Shown here: positions 35,843 to 43,707 of the stretch, piece after piece | Numbering within the stretch: position 1 is the first letter of the stretch | How the letters are laid out: the number at the start of each line of letters is the position of its first letter | From: JAICMB01 sp963795935 | GTDB taxonomy: Bacteria; Acidobacteriota; Terriglobia; Bryobacterales; Bryobacteraceae | DNA length: 64,000 nt | Reading direction: 5' to 3' | Assembly: GCA_963795935.1 (NCBI GenBank) | Contig: CAWCJO010000023.1 | Coordinates: 36,884-100,883, forward strand | Translations under genes and position numbers: made by a program | Notes under the pieces: generated by a model | What the model saw: the letters and a program-made list of their open reading frames with translations, nothing else | Told to the model about the DNA's origin: nothing | Database searches by the model: none

Positions 35843-38800
35843 ATGTTGACATCGATACTGCGAGCCGGACTGATATGCATGTCATCCGGCATCATGCTGG
35901 GCCAAACCGGCGGCGAAATCACGGGCGAGGTCAAAGATCAGAGCGGCGCGATCGTCGCCGGAGTTGCCGTTACCGCTACCAATACCGAGACCAACGTGGC
36001 GCGCTCGACGGTGAGCAATAACGCGGGACTTTATAGTTTCCCCGACCTGGCGCCCGGGAAATATCAGGTGAAGGCCGTTGCAACGGGTTTCGAGACCAGC
36101 CTGGTGAATCTTGAGCTTCAGGTGCAACAGACCGCCCGCATCGATTTCAATCTCAAGTTGGGGACTGCTTCGCAGGCGGTCGAAGTCAGCGCGAACGCCG
36201 AACTGCTGAGCACCGAGAACGCGACGGTGGGCACGGTTATCGAGCAAAAGCGAATAAGCGAGCTGCCGTTGAACGGGCGAGACTTCTTCAGTCTGGTGGC
36301 GCTGAGTCCCAACGTGACCTACGGATTTACTCCCGCGCAGCAGGCCAGCAGCCGCCTGGGCGGCACGCGCTCCACCATCACCATGGCGCTGTCGGGGGCG
36401 CGCGCGACGTGGGAAAACTACACTCTTGACGGCGTCACCAACACCGACGTCGACTTCAACACCTACATCGTGCTGCCGTCGGTGGAGGCTCTGCAGGAGT
36501 TCAAAGTCCAGTCCGGAATCTATCCCGCGGAGTTCGGCCGGGAAGCGGGGCAGGTCAACGTCTCCACCAAACCAGGCACAAACACGTATCACGGGACCGC
36601 TTTCGAGTTCCTTCGCAATAACGATCTTGACGCCCGGCCTTACGACTTCAGCGCCGCTACCCGCACCGCAACCAATCCGTCTCCAAAGAGCAACCCGTAC
36701 CGCCAGAATCAATTCGGTTTCACTTTGGCGGGGCCGGTCCAGATTCCAAAGCTGTTCAACGGAAAGAACCGCCTCTTCTTCATGTCGAACTTTGAAGGAT
36801 TCCATTCCCGTCAGACTCTTACGCAATTCGCCACAACAATGACGCAAGCGATGCGAAACGGAGATTTCTCCGTCATCCCGACCCCTTTGCAGGACCCGCT
36901 CACGCGCACGGGGACATACCCCAACATCGCCTCTACGCCATTCCCGGGAAACCAAATTCCGGCCAGCCGCATCGACAAAAACTCGCTGCTGCTCATGAAG
37001 TTCTTTCCACTGCCGAATCAGCCCGTCGCCACGGGGGCGCCGAATCGGAATTATGAGTATCTGGCCGATACGCCGGTCGACAAAAACCAGGTCACCGAAC
37101 GCATCGATTTCACCGAGAGCGAGAAATCGCAGTGGTTCGGCCGCTACAGTTGGACGGACGAAAGTACCCTTACTCCGGGCATCACGAGCGACGATGGGCA
37201 AACTTTGTACACCAGGGCCAGCCAGTGGGTGCTGTCAAATGTGCGGATCTTCTCGCCGACGAAAGTCAACGAGGCACGGTTTGGCTACAGCTCGCTGTTC
37301 AACAATATCACTCAGCAGTTGGCGGGCATCGAAAATGTAGATTCCGAGATCGGCGTGCCGGTATCGATTACGGACAAGAATTCCTGGGGCATCCCCAACA
37401 TCCAACTAACCAACAATCTAACCAGCTTTGGCAACCCCACCAGCAGCCCGTTCCAAATTAACGACAAGTATTTTCAGTTCGTGGATAACTACTCCTGGAT
37501 CATCGGGAAACATGCGCTGCGCATGGGCGGAGAGTACCGCTACAACCAGTTTCCGCAGCTCGGCAACGAATTTCCCCGCGGCCAGTTCTTTTTCAACGGC
37601 CAGTTCACGAACGCCATTACCCCGTCCGCGCAGACCGGCGGCTATTCGGGCGCCGACTTCCTCATGGGGGATATCCAAAACAGCATTATTGCCGTCGCGC
37701 TCGCTTCGGCCAATTTCACCAATGGCGAATGGGCGGCTTACATCGACGACACCTGGAAAGTACTGCCAAGCCTGACCATCACTGCCGGTCTGCGATGGGA
37801 GGTGGCGCAGCCGTTGCTCGACACATCCGGCAACGAGGTAGGCGTGCAGCTCAATGCGGCGCTTCCCTCGGTCCCGGATGTGACGGATCCAAGTCTTCAA
37901 CCCGTTTACGTCCGGTCGGGAAGCGGCGGCTTTTATGACGGCCTCAACTTCAATTACGAGCCTTATTGGCAGTCCGTGGCGCCGAACGCCACGGGGTACC
38001 CCGCGTTGCAGGTTGCGCGCGACGGCCGCATGGGCCCACGCCTGATCGACACCAATTACAAGAACTTCGCCCCGCGGCTCGGGATTGCCTGGAGCCCCTC
38101 GAACAAATGGGTGGTCCGCACCGGTTTCGGCATATTCTACTCGCAGGAAAGCAAGAACTCCATCTTCGATCTCAATCGCGGATTGGGAGGCCGCACGGGG
38201 CAAGTCACGCAAACTACCTATGGTCAGCCCACGATCGCTTACCAGAATTTTATCAATACTTCCGCCCTTCCGGTCACTATTCCCATCGGCCTTACTTGGG
38301 GCGCCGACCACATACTGCCGACCACCTACAGCATGCAGTACATTCTTAACATCCAGCGCACGCTTGGAAGCTCAACGACTCTGGAAGTCGGTTACAACGG
38401 CTCGGAAAGCCGCCATTTGGACGCCCTAATAAACGAAAATGCGCCCATACCCGGAACCGCCGCCGTCCTGACCCGCCTGCCCTATCCGGAATTCGCGGCT
38501 GCCGGGATACAGTTTCTGAGGGCCGACGGCGTGGGGAATTACAACGGCCTCGGCGCCAAGCTGAGCCACCGCTTCGGAAACGATCTGACGGCCTTGATCA
38601 GCTACACCTATTCCAGATCCATCGATGACAGCAGCGCGATCCGCGGCCCCGGGAACGACTTCGTGCCTCCCAATGCGCGCTGCCGGTCGTGCGACTACGG
38701 CCCGTCCGACTTCAATATTCCGCAGCGTTTCGTTGCCTCCATCCTCTACACGCTGCCGTTCGGTAGAGGACGGCAATTTCTGGATCGTGGAGGGATCGTG

Positions 38801-39292
38801 AACCAGTTGGTTGGGGGCTGGGAGTTCAGTACCATCACCACGGTTCAAAGCGGCGCGGCGACTGAAACGGCATCATGGGACTCGGCCGGCGTGGTCTTCT
38901 CGCCGAGCGGCGAACGGCTCAACTGCCTTGCCGGCGTGAATCCGGTTCTGCCCAATCCCAACGCGAGTGGCGGGTACGGTTGGTATAACGCGGCGGCATT
39001 CTCAAACCCGGTCGCCGGCACGTTCGGAAACTGCGGCCGCAACAACTTGAGGGGGCCGCGAATGGTGAATGTCGATTTCTCGGCGATCAAGCATTTCCCG
39101 ATCGCTGAAAGACAGTCTCTCCAGTTCCGCGTGGAAATGTTTAACGCTCCGAACCATGTAGAGTTAGGCACTCCGGGTTCGGTGAGCTGGGGAGGCAGCT
39201 CGAATGTTGCGCCACCCTCGAATTTCGGCGTCATTACTACGACCGCCGCAAGCATGCGCCAGATTCAGTTAGCGCTCAAGTACGATTTCTGA
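35843..39292 (+). CDS. TonB-dependent receptor, Oar-like (complete)
   Basis: A complete 1,149-residue receptor. A short signal peptide leads into a carboxypeptidase-regulatory-like domain (GEVKDQSGAIVAGVAVTATN, GKYQVKAVATGFE), the plug (ISELPLNGRDFFSLVAL, WENYTLDGVTNTDVDFN, LQEFKVQSGIYPAEFGREAG) and a long barrel ending in LALKYDF. ATG 35843 is preferred over the upstream frame start at 35714 because AGAGGAGCC lies 6 bp before it. TATACT at 35792 may be its -10 box. The pairing with a propeller/PHP gene repeats the arrangement at 21038-27192, here in divergent orientation. Confidence 0.9.
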   Translation: MLTSILRAGLICMSSGIMLGQTGGEITGEVKDQSGAIVAGVAVTATNTETNVARSTVSNNAGLYSFPDLAPGKYQVKAVATGFETSLVNLELQVQQTARIDFNLKLGTASQAVEVSANAELLSTENATVGTVIEQKRISELPLNGRDFFSLVALSPNVTYGFTPAQQASSRLGGTRSTITMALSGARATWENYTLDGVTNTDVDFNTYIVLPSVEALQEFKVQSGIYPAEFGREAGQVNVSTKPGTNTYHGTAFEFLRNNDLDARPYDFSAATRTATNPSPKSNPYRQNQFGFTLAGPVQIPKLFNGKNRLFFMSNFEGFHSRQTLTQFATTMTQAMRNGDFSVIPTPLQDPLTRTGTYPNIASTPFPGNQIPASRIDKNSLLLMKFFPLPNQPVATGAPNRNYEYLADTPVDKNQVTERIDFTESEKSQWFGRYSWTDESTLTPGITSDDGQTLYTRASQWVLSNVRIFSPTKVNEARFGYSSLFNNITQQLAGIENVDSEIGVPVSITDKNSWGIPNIQLTNNLTSFGNPTSSPFQINDKYFQFVDNYSWIIGKHALRMGGEYRYNQFPQLGNEFPRGQFFFNGQFTNAITPSAQTGGYSGADFLMGDIQNSIIAVALASANFTNGEWAAYIDDTWKVLPSLTITAGLRWEVAQPLLDTSGNEVGVQLNAALPSVPDVTDPSLQPVYVRSGSGGFYDGLNFNYEPYWQSVAPNATGYPALQVARDGRMGPRLIDTNYKNFAPRLGIAWSPSNKWVVRTGFGIFYSQESKNSIFDLNRGLGGRTGQVTQTTYGQPTIAYQNFINTSALPVTIPIGLTWGADHILPTTYSMQYILNIQRTLGSSTTLEVGYNGSESRHLDALINENAPIPGTAAVLTRLPYPEFAAAGIQFLRADGVGNYNGLGAKLSHRFGNDLTALISYTYSRSIDDSSAIRGPGNDFVPPNARCRSCDYGPSDFNIPQRFVASILYTLPFGRGRQFLDRGGIVNQLVGGWEFSTITTVQSGAATETASWDSAGVVFSPSGERLNCLAGVNPVLPNPNASGGYGWYNAAAFSNPVAGTFGNCGRNNLRGPRMVNVDFSAIKHFPIAERQSLQFRVEMFNAPNHVELGTPGSVSWGGSSNVAPPSNFGVITTTAASMRQIQLALKYDF

Positions 39293-39293
39293 C

Positions 39294-40610
39294 TTACTTG
39301 CTGGGATAGCCGTGAAGCTGCGGGCCCACCACGTTCGAAAACTTGTAGCCGCCACGGCGGTCGGCATCAATAGTCCAGAACATCGCTCCGATCATGCCGG
39401 GATAGCCGCCCGTCTTGCGCAGCTTGTACTTGGTCCCGGCGGGAGCCTTGCCGGTGATGATATAGTCCATCGCTTGACTCACGATACTGGGCGTTGTATC
39501 TCCGGTAAGGAAGCCGACCGCAACCTTATCGGCCGGCATCGGTGGGAAGAACTCCTTGGGATCGCCTCCCACGTTGAAGCCGTGCAGCAGGAGCTCCGTC
39601 ATGGCGGCATGATAGTCCACGGAGCCGGGCTGATAAATCTCGCCATCGAGACCCTCCAGCGGCGGCGTGTTGTAATCCTGCACATCGATGAACGACAGAA
39701 TGTCGCGGATGGCGTACGCGATGGGCAGATATGAGCCGAACTGGCCGCCATAGCTGGGGTAACCGGAGGGGATCTGCGTCCCTTCGGGAACCAGGCTGAT
39801 CATGAAACCGGGGCCAAAACGATCGCGCAACTGGCGCAACGCGGAGATGAGGTTCACGATGGATGGCGTTGTGGGATGTTTGAAATCCGTGTCGCCGGGG
39901 TCGATCGAAAGGGAAGGGCTTTCGAAGTCGATGTCGATGCCGTCAAAGCCATACTCGGTGACGATCCGCGTAACGGAGGAGATATAGTTCGGAACGCGCT
40001 TCGGATCGGCAAGCGTGAAGTGCTGGCCGCCGCCTCCGAGTGAAATGATGACCTTCTTGCCGTGGCTCTTCAACCAGGCGATGTCGGCCTTGAACTGTTC
40101 GGTATCAAGCCCGGCGGGCGTGTGGAACTGCATGGTCCCTTCCGGCGCATTTTTGTCCGGCGTAGCGAACGCGACGATAATGACGTCCCACTGCGGCGAG
40201 ACCTCGCGAAGCGGAAAGGTGGAACCCGCACCGCCGTAGCCGGCCCAGTAGCCGATGAGCCAATGTCCGTTGGGCGCGCCGCTCAGCGGGAGTGGCCCGG
40301 CCATGAGCTCAGAATACACGCCCGCGGCAGGACGGCCGCGCGCCGGGCATGGCTTGGAAGGCGCGCTGAGCGCCTGTGCGTCCGGAAAGCTATACGTACT
40401 GCCGAGGCCTTCGGCGGCGCCGGTATACCAGGGCAGCAGCGCTACGTTTTGCAGGTGATAGACGCTTCCGTTCACATCGGCGGCGAAGGCAGTCGATGCG
40501 GGGATGTTGTTTTTTGGGTTCGTATTCGTGGGTTCGAGAAGGAAGTAGGTGGAGGCAACGCCCGTGCCCCCGCAGGAGCCTTGATCTCCGGGATGCATCG
40601 GAGCCGGGAC
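39294..40610 (-). CDS. GH18 chitinase-like protein, catalytic-domain fragment (frameshifted gene)
   Basis: The GH18 domain of a secreted glycosidase. The active-site motif FDGIDIDFE has the catalytic Glu in the canonical DxxDxDxE arrangement; GKKVIISLGGGGQHFTLA is the second conserved strand, and DVQDYNTP plus GAMFWTIDADRRG follow. It should cleave beta-1,4-GlcNAc links in chitin or related glycans. The family-like sequence starts in this frame at about 40605 (APMHPGDQGSCGGTGVAS); upstream it lies in the frame of 40600-41400. One extra base at about 40602-40608 joins them. The stop is 2 bp from the end of the receptor gene on the other strand. Confidence 0.85.
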   Translation of the reverse strand, partial: VPAPMHPGDQGSCGGTGVASTYFLLEPTNTNPKNNIPASTAFAADVNGSVYHLQNVALLPWYTGAAEGLGSTYSFPDAQALSAPSKPCPARGRPAAGVYSELMAGPLPLSGAPNGHWLIGYWAGYGGAGSTFPLREVSPQWDVIIVAFATPDKNAPEGTMQFHTPAGLDTEQFKADIAWLKSHGKKVIISLGGGGQHFTLADPKRVPNYISSVTRIVTEYGFDGIDIDFESPSLSIDPGDTDFKHPTTPSIVNLISALRQLRDRFGPGFMISLVPEGTQIPSGYPSYGGQFGSYLPIAYAIRDILSFIDVQDYNTPPLEGLDGEIYQPGSVDYHAAMTELLLHGFNVGGDPKEFFPPMPADKVAVGFLTGDTTPSIVSQAMDYIITGKAPAGTKYKLRKTGGYPGMIGAMFWTIDADRRGGYKFSNVVGPQLHGYPSK

Positions 40611-41400
40611 GCATCCAGCCGGGAAAAACGTTTCCCGGACCTTTGACGTTGCGGCCGTGCGCCAGCGGATCGTGCAGAGGATCGTTGATGAATTCCCCGA
40701 GTTGCTGCGTGAGCGGCTGCACGTCGCTGTCTTCGACAACGGAGGGCGCGGCATGCAGATAAGACGCGAGCACGAAGGAGTTTCCGGTCGCGGAGTCGAC
40801 CCCGTGCGTTCCCCAGGAGCAGCACACCGTGGCATCGCCGAGGGCGTAGTAAGCAGTGTTATGCGTCACGGCGATGACGAGCTTGCCTTCCTGTTTGGGA
40901 AGCAGGTTGAAGAGTTCCTTTTGCAGAAATTCGATATCGACAACGCCGAAGGAGCCGCCGGTCCTCTTCGAGGTGAGGATATAACCATACCCGACGGGGA
41001 CGGTGATGTTTACAGGCTTCACGTCCGGCCGGCCGAGCAGCGTATGCCAACCGTCAGTCTTGGAGAAGGTGCTGCGCAGCATGGCGTCGGCATACTGTGT
41101 GGCTCCGCCGGACGGAAAGGCGAACTTCGAGAAGACGGGCGAGCGGAGGAGGCGCGGCGCGTCCGGAGCTGCGTCCATGATAAAGCGCTTGCCGGCGGTC
41201 TTCTTCGCATCAAAGGAGAGGGTGACGGGAACGAGCATTGTGGGAATGGTGGTGGTTCCCCCCTGTGCGGGATCGCGGCCGACGAGAGTGTAGGAGGCTT
41301 GGCCGACGGTCTGCTGGAACGTGGGTACCGCGCTTTGCGCGCGCGCAAAGTGCAGCGGCACGAGGAAGAAAAACAACAGACGCGTCGATTTGATTCGCAT
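40600..41400 (-). CDS. GH18-linked N-terminal domain of unknown type (frameshifted gene)
   Basis: The N-terminal 265 residues of the GH18 gene. A signal peptide (LLFFFLVPLHFARAQ) starts at ATG 41400. The domain contains TMLVPVTLSFDAKKT, YADAMLRSTFSKTDGWHTLL, VAVTHNTAYYALGDATVCC-like core residues and SWGTHGVDSATGNSF, with a paired Cys-Cys. I do not recognise a named family. It ends at NVKGPGNVFPGWMRP, after which the frame must shift to enter the GH18 part; the same frame runs on without homology to a stop at 40390. Confidence 0.7.
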
Positions 41401-41495
41401 ATCCGGGTTCGCAGAACTCTGATATAGGATAACGGAGCCAAAGGGGCCCCCGCGGCGATAACTGTCTGCCACTTCGCTCTCTTGATCGAAGCGGC

Positions 41496-41999
41496 TCACA
41501 TCTGCTTGGCGTTAGCTATAAGCCGATCGAGAGCCCGACCCCAGCCATCGCGGAAGCCCATCGCCTCGTGCCGCTTTCGTCCCGCCTCATCCCGGCGAAT
41601 GGCCATGGCGGTGTACCGTGTTCCCTTCCCTAGCGGTTCCAGCGTCACGATCGCCGTAAAGAATGGATTGTCGGAGGGGCGGTACCCAGGGAGCAGCGCA
41701 TCGGTCCAGACCAGCCGCTCGTTCGGAACGATCTCCAGATAGCACCCGATACTTGGGAACTCCTGCCCGTCCGGCGACCGCATTACGGTTCGGAAAATGC
41801 CCCCGGGTCGTAGATCGATCTCGCAATCGGCGACGGTCCACGGCGCCGGCGTGAACCATTTGCCGACATGCTACGGCTTGGTCCAAGCTGTCCAGACCAG
41901 GTCCCGCGGTACTTCGATGATCCGCTCAAGCACGAGGTCGAGCTTGGGATCGGGTTTTACAAGCCGGATGGCCTCATGTGCGTTTCCCCTTGAATTCAA
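41496..41999 (-). pseudogene. SRPBCC (AHSA1-type) protein with in-frame TAG
   Basis: An AHSA1/START-like protein of 167 codons. Upstream of the stop the frame reads LDLVLERIIEVPRDLVWTAW, and downstream it reads HVGKWFTPAPWTVADCEI, PGGIFRTVMRSPDGQEFP and NERLVWTDALLPGYRP; together these are the normal AHSA1 pattern. A TAG at 41871-41873 sits in the same frame, between TKP and HVGKW where family members usually have Glu or Gln. A TTG at 41999 is the likely start. The open part alone is 41496-41783. The gene follows an ArsR-type regulator, a common pairing in which the regulator controls the SRPBCC gene. Confidence 0.75.
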
Positions 42000-42007
42000 T
42001 CTAAGGA

Positions 42008-42316
42008 CTATTTGTCGAGCTGATCCGGGCGGCGTTCCCAGAGATCGCGTTGCTGGACCAGCCAGTTCTCCGCGATTCTCAGGCGCTTGGGGACGAGCCG
42101 ATAGGTGCGTACGCGGCCCGTCTTCCTGGAGCGCACCAGCCCGCAGCTTTCCAATACAGCCAGGTGCTGGACGAACGATGGGAGCGCAATGTCGAACGGC
42201 GCCGCGAGCTCGCTCACGGAGGCGGGGCTCCTGCTCAACCGTTCCAGCACGTGGCGGCGAGTAGGATCGGACAGCGCGCGGAAAACGCTATCGATCGACT
42301 CTACTGCGTTGAGCAT
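42008..42316 (-). CDS. ArsR-family winged-helix transcriptional regulator
   Basis: A 102-residue winged-helix regulator. FRALSDPTRRHVLERLS is the typical ArsR opening, SVSELAAPFDIALPSFVQHL is the recognition region and GLVRSRKTGRVRTYRLV is the wing. No metal-binding CxC-type site is present, as in the group paired with SRPBCC proteins. It is followed 8 bp later by the SRPBCC gene and preceded by a strong promoter with a palindrome (42631-42670), a likely self-regulated operator. Confidence 0.85.
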   Translation of the reverse strand: MLNAVESIDSVFRALSDPTRRHVLERLSRSPASVSELAAPFDIALPSFVQHLAVLESCGLVRSRKTGRVRTYRLVPKRLRIAENWLVQQRDLWERRPDQLDK

Positions 42317-42367
42317 GGAGACGACGGCCGGGACCTTCCTTCCTCAACGATTCTCGCGACCGATAAC

Positions 42368-42577
42368 TCATACGTGATAATCGCGTCGCCGGATCCACTG
42401 CCGGAAAAGCCATGCGCCGGTATTCATCGATGACGCCGTCGAGGTGTTCCGCTCGGCCCTCTCGATCGTGGTCCAAGCCACGTGTTCGGCATGCTGTTCA
42501 TCCGTCGCCGAACTCGCCTCCCAGCGAAGGCCGCGACGCCGGCGCGCGTCGTTCTCCGGCGCAACCGTCTTTCCCAT
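42368..42577 (-). CDS. Small hypothetical protein, first ORF of the ArsR operon
   Basis: From ATG 42577, with AAGGAG five bases upstream, a 69-residue basic protein is read (MGKTVAPENDARRRRG start, then EQHAEHVAWTTIERAE). The ribosome-binding site is the best in this part of the window, so translation is likely. The second half may be out of frame, because another frame over 42300-42480 gives the more protein-like REGRAEHLDGVIDEYRRMAF. The family is not recognised. It lies between the promoter at 42631-42660 and the arsR-type gene. Confidence 0.5.
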   Translation of the reverse strand: MGKTVAPENDARRRRGLRWEASSATDEQHAEHVAWTTIERAERNTSTASSMNTGAWLFRQWIRRRDYHV

Positions 42578-42630
42578 CGCCGCTCCTTCCGCCGTTCTCC
42601 CATGAAGACCGCGCGGGCGCTTCAAGATCG

Positions 42631-42670
42631 AGTATAGAGCAAGGCTTACACTTAGGTCAATACCTAAGTG
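42631..42670 (-). promoter_or_regulatory. Sigma-70 promoter with overlapping 9-bp palindromic operator
   Basis: On the minus strand TTGACC (42660-42655) and TATACT (42636-42631) are spaced by 18 bp. The -35 box lies inside a perfect inverted repeat, CACTTAGGT-CAAT-ACCTAAGTG (42649-42670). It faces the small ORF, the ArsR regulator and the SRPBCC gene, so the regulator probably binds here and represses its own operon. Confidence 0.75.
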
Positions 42671-42760
42671 ATTGGGGACGCGGTGAAGACGGCCGGACAC
42701 GCAGCCATCGCGCCGGTTGGGGAACAAGCATCCTCTCCAGACGCAGCGCCGGAATCCGCG

Positions 42761-43435
42761 CTAGGGCAGGAAACGATATCCGACGCCGTGGACAGTAATG
42801 AAATGGCGCGGCGCGTTGGGGTCCGGTTCCAGCTTCTGGCGAAGCTTCACGACATGCGCATCGACGGTTCGCGTGTTCGGGAAAGAATCGTAACCCCAAA
42901 CGGAGTTGAGGATCATGTCGCGCGTTAAGGCGCGGTCGGGGTTGTGAACGAAATGCGTGAGCAGGTTGTACTCGGCGGGAGTCATTTTTAGAATGGCGCC
43001 CTTGCGCTTTACGATGCGGCGCTCGAAGTCGATCGTCACATCGCCGAATTCGACGATTTTGCGGGCGTCCGGCAGCGTGCGCCGCAGCAGGGCGCGAATC
43101 CTTGCCAGCAGTTCTCTCGCGCCAAAGGGCTTGACCATGTAGTCGTCCGCCCCGATTTCGAGAAGCAAAACCTTGTCCACCTCTTCGCCGATGGCGCTGA
43201 GTACGAGGATGGGAGTCTGGATCTTGGCGGCGCGCAATTGCTTGCAGATCTCGATGCCCATCATTCCGGGAAGGCGCAGGTCAACCACCATGAGATCGGG
43301 CTTCGCGGACAACGCCCGCTCGTAGCCGGTCTTGCCGTCGGCGGCGAGCAAAGGGCGGAATCCCTCCTGTTCGAGCAGAATGCCGATGGTATCGCGGAGG
43401 CTCTCGTCGTCGTCGATTACGAGTATCGTAGACAT
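42761..43435 (-). CDS. OmpR/PhoB-family response regulator (orphan)
   Basis: A 224-residue response regulator. The receiver has the acidic pocket IDDDE, the phosphoacceptor Asp52 in VVDLRLPG and the conserved Lys in MVKPFGAREL. The DNA-binding half is a winged helix with LTPAEYNLL-like MTPAEYNLLTHFVHNP, NTRTVDAHVVKLRQKLE and FITVHGVGYRFLP. No histidine kinase gene adjoins it, so its partner must be elsewhere. Start ATG 43435. Confidence 0.9.
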   Translation of the reverse strand: MSTILVIDDDESLRDTIGILLEQEGFRPLLAADGKTGYERALSAKPDLMVVDLRLPGMMGIEICKQLRAAKIQTPILVLSAIGEEVDKVLLLEIGADDYMVKPFGARELLARIRALLRRTLPDARKIVEFGDVTIDFERRIVKRKGAILKMTPAEYNLLTHFVHNPDRALTRDMILNSVWGYDSFPNTRTVDAHVVKLRQKLEPDPNAPRHFITVHGVGYRFLP

Positions 43436-43641
43436 GCTGCGGCTTTTTTGGACCCGTTGTTTTCAGTTTCTCTTAGTATGTGAGCGTTCGTCTACGTCCC
43501 TCCAGGTGAGTTTACGCGCCTATCGCCAAAACCAACCCGATAGAGAGTGGTCGTGGCGTGACGGCGTTTGGTGGGTTCCTTAACTTTCGCGTGGCGTCGC
43601 GCAAGGTGAGTTTTCGGGCGCCGGCCAGGATGGCGGGTTAG

Positions 43642-43678
43642 TTTCAATCCCCCCGGATTGCGGAATCGGGGGGCGAAA
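43642..43678 (+). other. Strong hairpin in the leader of the peptide-binding-protein gene
   Basis: In the 272-bp divergent gap (43436-43707) a stem is formed by CCCCCC (43649-43654) with GGGGGG (43668-43673), an inner GATT/AATC pair across one bulged G, a GCGG loop, and outer TTTC/GAAA. No T run follows, so it is not an ordinary terminator. It ends about 30 bp before ATG 43708 and could act in the 5' leader. The rest of the gap shows no recognisable element. Confidence 0.5.
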
Positions 43679-43707
43679 TCAAGTAAAGACCCGGCCTACT
43701 TAGACCG

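Noticed and set aside
41871..41873. TAG in the SRPBCC gene as pyrrolysine
   Set aside because: The site aligns to Glu/Gln in a family with no known Pyl members and no Pyl genes are seen.
43642..43678. Possible CRISPR repeat (GTTTCAATCC start)
   Set aside because: Only one copy is present, with no regularly spaced second repeat and no cas genes nearby.
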